Source: Varroa destructor
Lineage: Eukaryota > Arthropoda > Arachnida > Mesostigmata > Varroidae
NCBI RefSeq assembly: GCF_002443255.2
Contig: NW_019211456.1
Coordinates: 16,415,557 to 16,479,556, forward strand
DNA: 64,000 nucleotides
Reading direction: 5' to 3'
The notes beneath the pieces were generated by a model. The model did no database searches. It was not told the DNA's origin and saw nothing but the letters and a program-made list of their open reading frames with translations. A program made the position numbers and the translations under genes. Each line of letters opens with the position of its first letter. Position 1 is the first letter of the stretch. This document shows positions 1-12,006 of the stretch, in pieces.

Positions 1-227
1 AAGGGTCGTTTATTTTCTGCTGCTAGATTTATTATAGCATCTGTCGATGCTGCGTTTCTGCTCTAGAACGCACAAAGGTAATTTTGCCGCTATCGTTGCC
101 AGCCTTGCGAACCTTACACGACGCAATATGTCCACAGTATAGTGCATTTGGCAAAGGGTCAACTTCGTTCACCGGTTATTACCATTCCCCGTTCATCGCC
201 GACCTCTTCAAACGCAGAGGGTTTTCG
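1..227. other. Left edge, no gene seen
   Basis: This short stretch ends at the assembly gap. It has only chance-length open frames, one of which runs into the Ns. It does not match the left flank of the second repeat copy (11,554-12,006) by eye, so it does not show what lies to the left of the duplicated block. Confidence 0.5.
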
Positions 228-252
228 NNNNNNNNNNNNNNNNNNNNNNNNN
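228..252. other. Assembly gap, 25 Ns
   Basis: There are exactly 25 undetermined bases. A round number suggests a placeholder of unknown true length. The base after the gap, 253, is the first base of the 11.3-kb repeat copy 1, so the left end of that copy is hidden by the gap. Confidence 0.98.
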
Positions 253-3200
253 GGTTTGTCTGCTGCTTCCCTGGCTAGCATTAGCTCAGGTAGAAATGTT
301 TCGAATATATAATGCTTTCCTACTTTTAATATAGCTACAATTTTGCTCATAATTGTAATGGCTATGAGAAAATTTGGCCTTTCATATCTGTTTTGTGGTC
401 CATGCCCCGTTTTGCACTATCCTAACGTGAATCTTCCTGCGCTGGACTGTGTTACCAAAAACTTTTGGGATCTTTGTGTCGATGATTTATCTAAAACTAA
501 TATCCATAGTATCTTTGAGATGCTTCTAAAGAAACCGGAGTAAACGTAGAAAAATAACGCTAGTGCGCTGAGCGTACCCAATTCATCGATGAATGAAGGA
601 TAGAATTGTGAAATATTACCAGTAATATTAGTAAGAACACACTTGAGCCGGACTAATAGACGCTACTCGCTCATGACGAGAAAAAAAAGCCTGCGGGTCA
701 ACTTCTTCCAAATCGATGAAACACTTCCCTGATTACGCCGTTAATATCTACTAACTAAGCTTATCATGTTTTCCTGCAAATTCTGAAACCATCGAGATAT
801 TCAATGGCTTACTTTGAAAAAGCTGAGCTGGCTGCCAGATGTAAAGGACACTTGAGAAACTACCTTCCGATGCGAGTCCGACAATGTAAATCCATTTTCT
901 GCAGCGAATAGGCCCTGGAGAGTACGTAGATCTGCAGATCTGTTTGATGTACGGATATATCGCCACTGGTATTACTAGCGGTGCGAAGTAATCTAGATAA
1001 GTTGGGCAGCACATACACAACTAATAATTGAAAAATAAAGATGCTTATAGTACTTCTCGTTTTGTGAGTCTCGTACTCATTCATGTGGGACCATACAGCG
1101 CAAGCTAGCAGCTTAATGCCTTTTACTCGGTGGCAAAAGCAGTGAATGAGCGAACTCAAGTTGTCCTAGCCTCCTCAAAGCAGTACGTACTGTACATATG
1201 ATGTACGATTCGTGCCTGAAAAAAGGCCATCTTTCTATACAACAAGCCTAGTTTAACCTAGTTTAGCTAGCTGTCATCTTCTACGCTATGACTGCTGGTC
1301 ATGTTTGCCTCGATTCATTTGTCTGAATCACCTGTTCTGCTTTGCTTCTACCTTTTGCTATAGAGCCATTATCATTATAGAAAATTGCAGTGCAATATGT
1401 TTTCCGTATAGTAGATGTTCTGTAGCCATCGTTGTCGTTAATACGATAATGTTTCTAGAACTCTCCGCGGAAAAAAGGATCACCCACGCGGACACTTTTT
1501 TGCTTTTTTACTGTTTTGCTACGCGTTCAGTCCCTTCAGCAAGATGGCACCACCTAAACCTATCGACGACGTCCAGGAAGGATGAAAAACGAAAGGGAAC
1601 AAAAGTAGTAATGGCTGCGTCGGTGTATATGGTCAGCATTGTCATTTGTGTTTCCTTTATGCTGTTCCCTCTTAGGAAGTGGGCTTCTGAATGACTCCAA
1701 GGATGTCTGCGTTTGTCCCACACAGGTTCTATAACAAAGCCGACCATTGACTAAAAATGGGTTTTATGAGAAACTCTGATTGCTACATATTTGTTACTAC
1801 TAGTGTAGAATTTCGCTAGTTTCGAATGTTTGTAGCAACAACTAGAACAATTGCCTCTTTGCCTTTCCCGTGCTGACTATGATTTCCCATTACAGTTTGT
1901 TTTGTCTATGAGTTTCAGGTATTCGGGCCAGGTTTATGACATTAGGCAACTGATTGTCTTCACAAATCGAATGTATCTATCCTGTGAGTGTGTCCACCCA
2001 TCTGTATATTTGCTTATGTCTTTTGTCGAACTGATCCCAGCCAATTGGCAGCCGAAATCCGGTGTTGCCGAATGGAAAGGATCCGCTAAAAAGTTGAGGA
2101 AGTACAAACAAAGAGAGGCAAGAAGAACGGTCGCTATTAATCCCATGAGATCGACCAATTCGACTAAGAGCAATCAAGCTCGCTCAACTAGTCCATATTC
2201 GTTGTATACCAATGTTTATTATATATATAATATTATTTAGTATATTGTATATACTAACAGTGATGATCGTAAGCGACACACGGTTGAAAGCGATGGCAAT
2301 GATCAATGTTGCTGGGGCCACCAACCTCGGCTGTGTCGAGCTGGCATGAAACATGAGCAATCTATGTGGCTGCCCACTCCAGCCCCACTGGGTGCTGCTG
2401 TCTCTGCTAGGCCACTCATCTGAAGACTCGCTACTAGTAAAAACAGCGCTATGCTAAGACGTCAATCGACCCAAACAGCAGCAGCAGCAGCAAGACACAG
2501 AACAACAAAAGGACTAGCGTGCTTCACTCAGTTGGTGGCCGTTCATTTTGTCGCACCTTTGTTGTTGCCCACAGCAACGGTTCTCATTATTGGCTCGCTC
2601 ATTTGACCACTTATAACGGAAGATGTCCCGTTTTTTCCTGACCTGCCCGTTTCTCCTCTGCCTCACTGCGTTCGTTTCGTGACAGTTGTCGTCAATTGTC
2701 GACCATTTCTTGCGACTGCTAGCATAGAGCAGCAGTCATAGTTCGGCAGCAGTAATATAAAAAAGATAGAACAGAAAGGCTTGATGACACACCAAACGCC
2801 GGCAGATGTTGATCTGTCTCAGAAAGGATAGGAACAGACGGGGGAACAATAAAAGAACAAAAGAAAATAACTATAGCACTCAGATCCGCACTCAGGGTAT
2901 GCGTTTGCTAAAAAAAAGTTATGGCACACAGCAGCCATTCCCATGCTCTGCCCTGTGGCCTGACCAAATTGGCGCGACGAAGTAATCGACCAGATAGTAG
3001 CAGACGCATCGTGTATATATATATACACGATGCGTATATATATATATATGTTAATACAAAAATGTATTAGATACTGTTTGAAATAGGAGCGGCCACCGGG
3101 AAGAATCAAATCATAGGTGGAAAGCAGTAACGGTCATCTTCACTAACACAAAATCATGGTAATTTATTGCTGCGTTGATGAAGATTATCATTTAAGGCAC

Positions 3201-6200
3201 GTGTACGGAATAAGAACGGCATTATTGACAGTCCAATACGAACAACTTACTAAACGCTAGATTTTCTAAAGAAACACGGTAGATTAGTTTTTCTTGTAGA
3301 ACTAGATTAAACATAGGTCATTGAACGCCTTGCTGATCTAACATCGTTCTCAGTGAGCATAGGGCTGTACTACGCATGTAAAAGTAAACTGAAATGATGT
3401 ATTACTATAGAAGACGTCGATTTTGAGATATGAAGGAACGCCAGCAATTGCAATATTACGGCCTCAATGTGGGATCTTAATCAACGAAACGACAGGGCTG
3501 ACGCAGATAAACAGCAACGATATAAGCGATTGGAAAAAAACCGAAGGATAAAGTAGACCGAATCAACTGACTTTGCGGCATAGAGATATTTAGCAAACAT
3601 CGAATAGAACAAGCAGATCATCTGGTGTACGTAGGAAGTAGACAGGGTGCAGAGTGTCTGTTGGTATAGGCACAACAAGTGCGGTAGCTCACCTTTTGCT
3701 AAATATCCTTCAAGGTAGTGGTTTCTACATGTTGGCGCATAGAGCAATGCCTACAGTGGAATCTAAAATGACACAGCCGTAAGGAAGTCTTTATTTCATA
3801 TGTATGTAAATATAGATATGGACACTTCTAGTTTACCTTATTAGCGTCTCGTGATTCTTGTGAGTACCACAATATAAAAAATTGGGACTGGGCTTAAGCT
3901 GCCTCTGAATATACGAATGTTGATTAAAAAATTCGTATCTCGGGAAAGGCTTTGCTCTCAGTCTGTGCAAAACTTCTATTAGGGTTATGTAAATGCAGCC
4001 TTCTCTGATCGCCGATTTGTCAAATGCCCATTTACAGATATACCCGATCTAAAGCATAGAACTGTTTTAATACTACATTTTCTTGAGTACAGAAATGTTT
4101 TAGAAAAGCAGTGATCGTACTCTTAGAGGCATCTCTTATAAATACCCGCATAGCATAGGACTAAGGATGGCCAAAAAAAGCGCTAAAATATCACTTATGG
4201 TAGATAACAATCTGAATAAAAGATGACCCTTCCAGCGTTCACCATCAATCTATAAAAAAAAAAAATAGAAAAACAAAAAAAAACACAAAATAAAAAAAAC
4301 CTATCTAAAATCTAGAAAAAAAAGAGATGAGATCGCTGTAATCGTAGGCGACACAGCAGAGCAATCTCGACAATGAAAGGTCCTAAATGCAGCAGACGGC
4401 TTTTACAAAAGAAAAAGGCTCACCGCGTCTACCAAACATCATCATGCATAGAAGCCAGCCGAGAAATCGTTGCTTCTATCCTGAATGTTTTAAATAGTAG
4501 ATGTTCATTGAATATATATTACGATTATGGCATTGGACACAACTGATCGGGTATTTTACCCCTTAAGCGCAAGGTTTTCTTGACCCGAAAGTACAAGATT
4601 GACGAATTTGTCTTCAACCCTTAAAAAAAAAACTGATAAATAAAAACAAAACCCAATATCATAACCGGTAATCGAGGTAGCGTAGTTTCATTACTAGTAT
4701 TGCATAATTCTGTATTGTTTTATATTGACCCTTTAACTAATGATGCATTTCGTTCACTTTTATACTATTACCTCTACTATATTTCGGCTGGCTATTAAAC
4801 TTAGTTTCGCCGAAAATTTCAATAGTAGAGAACATTTCCTGTTTCGCCGATATTTCATCATATTTCTTCTTTAACGAAGCGTCTGGCCTCCGCTGATTGA
4901 AATTTGCAAAATTAAAAAGTTATCATTCTATAAATGGTCAATTTGGAGTGCACAGTAGCACAGATTACCCAGTGTACAAACAACTTTAAAGGTAGCTCAT
5001 TCTAGCGAAATCCTTATCTCGTTAATCCGTACACGGCTTTTACGTCAGTCAGGTGTATCTAAGCTGACGCATCTAAGTGAAGATTCAATTTCTCACGGAC
5101 TAGACTACCGATTTTGCAACTTTTCGTAACTTTTTCAAAATTTATCTGCTTAGTACTCATCCCGGTGATCTGTTTAATAGAGCTAGTGTTGCAATTGAAG
5201 TGGGTTTGGTAAAAGCGATTCCACTGCCCCCAAAAGCCAGTTCGGTGCGCACGAACAGCGTTAAGGGACCAGTTGACGATATTTAAGTATAGCACATAGA
5301 TTATATTGCCACAAAAATTATCATGAAAAAGCATCGAAATATTTCCTCCTAACTTAGAAATCGGTTGGGAAAAAGTAACTATCTTACTTAGTTTGGTTTC
5401 AGTGCCCGCTTTCATCCATTAGAGTCTTGGACGTCAAAATCGTTGCGTCAGCAACACTTGTGAGACTATTCATGTACGACAGAATTTATCGTGTATCAAA
5501 TGGTAGACGACGCGAAAATATTTCATGCTCAATCCAAATCCAAAGCTGGTACTGCTCCTCTCTCATTCAGTGCCTTATATAGGCCATCACGTCATTTTGT
5601 CGGAAGGGGTAGCTAATGTTTAGTCGTCATTTCTCTTTTTCTGAAAATAACGACAGAATATGCGTGCAGAATTCTATTAATATTGACCTCATGAATTATT
5701 TGAAAAGGCCAAATTTTAATTGTCACGCAACGTAAATTGTACGTTGGCGTCGTTCGCTTTTACAAAAATGCATTATATACCATTTACTGTATAGCAGTAT
5801 TCGTAACTTACGCCACGGTGAACATTTGATAAAATCGATGTTGCGATAGAGAAAGCTGAGAAGGAGAATACTAGGGACCAGTGTTGATTTTTGTATGTTA
5901 CAACAACAGTTTCGGTTGTCATATCGGTGGCAAATTCTAGTTAGTCAAAAGGCCCGGATTCTCCTACTTTATCGCCTATTCATGTTCCGTAACAGCAGGC
6001 CTTTCTAGCTGCGTACATCTGCACGTGATGTCCGTTGTTACATAAGTGGGTACCACTGTATTTGCTATTATCGTCGTTAGCGTTTGTTGTTCATACTGCA
6101 CGTGGCCGTAGCGGCAGGAGCAGCGGAGCCGAAGGATAAACTAGCGTGTGCGTATGCTTGTGCTCGCCGTTGTAAACGACTGAACAATAGCACCACCCTG

Positions 6201-9200
6201 CTAAGAACAGTCTATTCTAAAACTTGGACTTATTCTCGTATGCACAGGTAGATACAGAGCTTCAGCGATGGTGAAGTGTATAGTGCCAATGATAACAGCA
6301 ACGGCTACGATTACCAACACGCTTTGCGTAGTTCTCGGCGCTTCCATCGCAGGTTCCACCGCTGGTTCTCTCGGTGATAAGCACGATTTAGAAAAGTGCA
6401 CATTTACCTGTTGACTGCTGACCTCGCCAGTATATTATAACCGCTGTTAACGTATAATGACAGGGACAACAGCTTCATTTCAGCCTAACACGCAGTCCTT
6501 AAGGAAAACTGCACACGTAGGTAAATAGCTGAAGAATTTTTAACTTCTGACTTTCGAGGCAGAAATTGATTAGCATTCTTCAATGGAAACACTAAGACTG
6601 TTTCTGCAAAATAGGTAGCGCAACTGCTTGACCATAACTGTCCAGTGTTGGGCCAATGTCAAGCCGGATTAGGTTGTTGTTCAACATACGCAATCAATTA
6701 TTGTTGTATTATTTTTTATTTTTTTTTTTATTTATTTATTATTATTAATTGTATATAATATCAATTATTATCAATTATTATAATCAGCATGAACTGCAAC
6801 GTTGCGTTTCGTACTTTGGTGCTGGTTATAAGGCGCAAATGAACATCTCATGCTGATTCACCGGCTACCTATGAGCCTAAAAACGCGAACGGCTTGCCAA
6901 TCCGCGTGGAGGTGACTATGGAACGTGCACACGAACCGGAGTTAATTAATACTGATACCAATCAAGGAAGCTCGGTCTTCACCGTTTTCTTCCTGACAGA
7001 GCGCCGACATTTCGTAATTGTTATTATTCGTATTATTTTTTTTTTTCGAGTACACCAATTGGATATAGGGTATAACATTTGCCTGTCGGTAATGGCCGCA
7101 TTATCATCTGGTAGGCTCTCGGAGGTCGTCGATGAGGTTGTCTTTCCCATCTATTTAAAAATTTTCCGTCTTTTATCTCATCTTTCTGTTATTGCCGGAT
7201 CATATAGGAGATTGTCTTTCAGTATCAAAAAGCTCCGAACTCTTCTCTTGCCCATTGGTTCCATACCTGTTTCCGACATCGTGTACTGGCTAATGACTTA
7301 TGATCGCTATAGCAAGCTTTTAATGGCAAAGACAATATTTGCTTTCACTCTACAGTTCTAACACTCGAAGTCATGGTGCCCATTTCGACCTGTGAAAACT
7401 GACATTTATCGTCATCAACGCCATCGTTGATAGCGTCTTGTTAGAATCGTTGTTTGAGCTACTGCTCCGCGGTGGAAGAAGGTTTTCAGCATTAACAAGC
7501 ATAACCTGAGAAAGAAGCCGGGTGATTATCAACTCTTGACTGAAACCGTCCGCTGCCGCTATCATCATCGTGAAGGTCCAGTGGTTCATTGTCTCTTGCT
7601 CGTTCTTTAATGCGCCTGCTGCGGCTGCAATAGCATCGGCCACATCGATAGTGGTTTCAGTGTGCTGGTCGCTTTGGTTTCGCCTGCCAGTAGGTATAGA
7701 ATAGGCCTTCTCTTTCTTCCCATACTAGCGCTACTTAGCACAAGCTACCATTACCGCCGCTTTCGTTACCCCCAACAAAACCCCTATTCGGCAATGGGAT
7801 CAACAGAACAGCGGCGAAAATTATCTCTTGTGAAAGTCTCAATTGTGAAAGTTTCGGTACCAGCATTAGCAACAAAAGGAACAACTATAGAGGCGGCCGT
7901 AAGCATCGTCCGTCGCCAGGGAAGATATCGCAGGCTTGTTGTCCTACCCTGGTCTTCCTTTTGTTCGCCTTCTCCCTCTTCGATGCTCTGTGTTACGATT
8001 ATGTTCTACTGTGCTTTATGGTCTTATACTTGCCTCCTCCTACGTTCGGACGTACCCTTTTCTGTAGTTATTACCGACTTTGGCTCCTACACCTATTTTA
8101 TTTTTTGTGCTTCGTCCCCGTTTTCTGCCTGCCCTCGCCTTCTCGTTCTTGCTGCTTTTTCTAGCCGTTATCTCACCCTGGGGGGTCCTCGTTCTCTGTT
8201 CTTCAGAGCTTAAATCAGACGTAGGTCGTATCTGACGTCTTCCATTAGCACAACATACAAATACGTTGTCTTAAATTGACTCCCAGCTATTCTCGTATGC
8301 ACGCAGTTAGTCGGAACGATTTTTACGTATCGCTCGAAGACCATCGATACATGTGATATTGCATTGAATAAGTAATTGCGTCGGTTTATACGTCCTATGC
8401 TGGACGGGACTACACCGGTAACTACTGCTGTCAATGGATTGTGTTGGTTTTTGTTCTGCCCTACTTCTTTTCACTCATTTCGCGTAGTTTAAAGCAACTA
8501 TTATCTATTATTACTTAGTCTCCTAAATATGCTTTCCAACGGGAAAGCGTTACTTTTGAATGAATGAAAGTAACATCAACAATCACACGCTTGTTTGACG
8601 TAAAAAAACAACCATTGATTAACTGGGTTGATACAACCTCTTTTTAAATAATGCAGTCAGCATTAAAAACTGTGTCATAGTTAGAATTAGTATTATTACT
8701 ACTCTAAAAATATCGTAATAATACCTATCAATCCTTAGGTATTAAACGTGGCACTCGAGGCAAATCAAAACAGATTATAGATTAGTAGTGTTAGATTAAC
8801 AATTAGTTGTGACAAACTGGTGATGGGGTAATTATGCCTTCGACACTTCTGTTGATTTAAGCCGCGAGCGGTGCCACTAAATCATCCTTTACTTTGTCAC
8901 TTATGCATATCCTTAGAAAATTAGGAAACAGAAGGAACATGCAGTCCGACCAATTTTTGCAAACCCGAACCGTATACGGCAAAAAAACTTCAACGACGTC
9001 GTATGAGTCTGACATCTTCGTTTAGTAAATTGTCTATACTGTGTGACTCGATACCTGTAGTCGTAAATCTTCTATATATAGACTTGAGTAGGGTTAGAAT
9101 GGTCTCTTGAATATTGATATTATGAGTTGAGTCCAATGAATATACCTTATTTTTCCGATAAAAAAACAAAACCGAAAAGCATACAGCACCTCGTTGCGAT

Positions 9201-11553
9201 GGAGCTACTTTTCAGATCGGAACTTTCGTCAATCGTACACATCAGAACCTCCAATTTGACATAACTTAACAAGCCCGCAAACAGGGATGTATTCTCTCAT
9301 GTGTCTATTTAATAAACGCCGTTTGTTTACAGACTAGTTACATATACGTATATATAGAAGTGATTGCACTACGCCAATCTGCGATGTCCAGGCAGACGTA
9401 TCTGCTGCTAATCTCCACATTCGGAAACATTTTGCAAAGAGGCATTTTCGTCCACCCGCTGCACAACAATATAACAGTCGTCGCCCTTGAGTTGAGAAAA
9501 TTTACGTTTCGTAAAGTTTTTCATGTCCTTTTTACTACATACCAACTTGAGCTGGTGCAGTAGTTTCGTTACTCCTATGAAGAAATGCTTCTGATTACCA
9601 CTGGCATATCTCAATAGAGAATAAGGAACTACGTTTGGGTAGCCGCGACAAGCACAACTGGAAGCCCTTAAGCTGCCATTCAACACAAACTGCACGGCCG
9701 AGAATAGATGCAATCGGCTCAAATACTGAAAACGTTCACAGTGTTCGCGCTGACAGACGTTGTTCGCGGAAAAACAAGATTTCCGAGGCTTTGCTCTTAG
9801 GCCACACAGTTAGCTAAAGTAACCTAATTCTCTCATCAAGAACAATTGGTTGTTATTTATGTCCTTTGTTTTGGCTCCGGTTGTTGTTTTCGTAGCATTG
9901 TGGCCAGCGGGCTTTACAAGGTCTCTACTACTAACATTTAATTGCAAATGATGCCGATTTCGACAAGTAGTGGCCGTCCTTTGACCATCTCCTATGTCAC
10001 CGTGGAGTAGACCTGGTAAAATAGGCGAGCAATGTCTATAGGGCGTTTTCGCCTCGTTTCGCGCGTGCTTTGATCCATCTCAACAACTCAATTCGTTGAT
10101 GCCCTTTCACAGACAGCAGCCCGGCAGTGACGACACAGTTGTTGCTAGCAGTGCTTGAGTGTCTGCGTCTGTCTCTATTCAGGATGACTACGAGTTCGGG
10201 ATGAGAAGCACTTTTGAACAATCGTCTATCTATATCAACTGGATAAAACCGACAACGTCGTCTGTATACGTTCACAAGCGTATCCAAAAAATTTCGTCAG
10301 ACTGTTGGCTGAAAGAGTTCGGTGCATTCGTGTCTCTCGTAACCGCCGTTCCGCACTGACGTTCGAGGCTGGTTAGCCGCTAGATAAATACTTCCTGCAG
10401 TAACTTTCAACAATAGACAACGATATGGTCGCCAAGGGTTGGCGTGTACCGTCACAGCTGCAATTAGAGCCTTTTTGCTATGGACTAGGCCTAACCATAC
10501 ATCAGCATATTGGGTTTAGGGTGATTCTCAGCCTAAGCGTTAAATGACAGAATGTTAGGTAAGAGGAAAGCATGACCGAACTTATCTCAACGCCGCACCT
10601 CTCGCTGGTAAACGCTAGTCACTCTTTTCGGGCAGCAAACATTTATCGCTGCTGCGAACATGTGCGGCTGGAGCTAGAAATGAAGCAAGTATTTAATACG
10701 ACTGTATTCGAGAGTGAAGGATGATTCGTCTTATAAAATCCATTTTGCCGATAAGTGCATCATCGACATAACTTAAAGTACAAAGTGTGGTTGGCTGGTT
10801 GGCCTTTTTTGTCGTATGACTTCCGACAAACGCTTTTCGATTGATTGTTGACCTAAAACGGTGACTAGCCGAAATCCTGGATAAATAGAGAAGAATTGGC
10901 TAGCCATTTTATACGGAAGTTCTAGTATTGCATCTTGCATTTGAGTATTTTTTTTATCTTTGCATTATTTACGCAAATATTGGCGATAATAACCAGGGCC
11001 AACTATTTTCTCCGATCGTATTATGCTTCATCGTATCATGCAGTAGTCTCGTCCTGTCACTCTGAGCAACTTTCTTCGAGTATCATACAGTTTCTAGCGC
11101 AGTCTCTAGGGACGCATGCTACCTAAAAGGAACACTATATTACAGCTGTTTTCCGCATTACTTCAGCCCGATTTTTCACACAATCAATACAGTGGCATAC
11201 TCGGTCACGCTGATTAACAATCATTAGCGACTGTTCCGTGAGGCATGTCGAAGTTGGAACTTCGATTTGTTCATGGTGAGCTACCGTCCGACATAAAAGC
11301 GTAACGCGCTGCTAAAATCAAAAAATGTCGTTGACATATAACCAATAGAATATCAATTTGAGGCCCCGCTGAAGGCTAGCTTGGCTGGCGAAAATATGGG
11401 AAATTTGCGAGCCTAGCAGAATATTTATCATAGGGAATGACACGCATATGGACAACTACTCAATAGCTCGAAGGGTATTTGCGCTACCTGTCTTCTTAAG
11501 TGGACTGGGATTTTTATTCTTGCGTCAAGGAGTAGGGGGTTGTAGATTAATCT
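253..11553. repeat. 11.3-kb direct duplication, copy 1
   Basis: Bases 253-11,553 recur at 12,007-23,307 at a constant offset of 11,754. All stretches compared were identical, including a 12-A run near 4,255, two 11-T runs (near 6,720 and 7,035), the CAG run near 2,480 and the TA-rich palindrome near 3,020. The last shared base is 11,553; the next is c here and t in copy 2. The block contains many short open frames on both strands, the longest 183 codons at 7,662-8,213, but none resembles a protein I recognise, and none has a convincing exon chain. It is best read as noncoding or intronic DNA. Confidence 0.95.
3004..3035. repeat. Perfect 32-bp palindrome, TA core
   Basis: Every base from 3,004 pairs with its partner counted back from 3,035. 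The arms are acgcatcgtgt and acacgatgcgt, joined through a TATATA core. A further TA tract follows at once. The second copy lies at 14,758-14,789 and is identical. It could form a hairpin or cruciform and is a typical site of replication slippage. No function is implied. Confidence 0.9.
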
Positions 11554-11619
11554 CGCGCGTGCGTGCGCACGCACGCACGCACGCGCACACACACACACAG
11601 ACACACACACACACACACA

Positions 11620-11658
<39 letters not shown>

Positions 11659-11673
11659 ACACACACACACACG
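11554..11673. repeat. Compound CG/CA microsatellite at the copy 1 edge
   Basis: A tract of alternating purine and pyrimidine starts at the exact base where copy 1 ends. It opens with cgcgcgtgcgtgcgcacgca, then runs as CA repeats interrupted by single g or t bases, and closes with cgcg. Such tracts can form Z-DNA, slip during copying and break assemblies. The matching position after copy 2 (23,308) has ordinary unique sequence. Confidence 0.93.
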
Positions 11674-12006
11674 CGCTGACCTTACAAGCATAAATTGGCT
11701 CACGTTACCTCAGGTTCGTTCTTATGCGTACACTGAAAACGCTTTTTTCGCCTGAACGCTCCGTTCTGAAATCAACTAATAGCTGATTGCCCCCCCCCCC
11801 CCCCCTTTGTTGCCTATCTGCCTGTCCTGGAGGTTTCGTACAAGTTCGTCAGTGGCGCCACCGGGGATACCGTTACCATTATTACTACAGTCGAAGCCAT
11901 TCTAAATAATGTTAGGTATTAACAGTAAAATGGATTGAAGTAGACTACAGAGCGTTTGCTTATTAGCCAGCCGCTAAATTGTTTAATATTCCCAGGATCG
12001 AATGTA
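11674..12006. other. Unique spacer between copies, with a 16-C run
   Basis: Unique sequence lies between the microsatellite and copy 2, with a run of 16 cytosines at 11,790-11,805. No gene is seen. The open frame from the minus strand of copy 2 runs into this spacer, which is what the Ns hide in copy 1. Confidence 0.7.

Noticed and set aside
7662..8213. 183-codon plus-strand frame, the longest in the duplicated block (copy at 19,416-19,967).
   Set aside because: No recognisable motif, low-complexity Ser/Leu/Phe content from pyrimidine-rich DNA, no splice or promoter support.
11428..11693. Frames of repeated Cys-Val or His-Thr over the microsatellite.
   Set aside because: They are translations of the CA/GT repeat and not genes.
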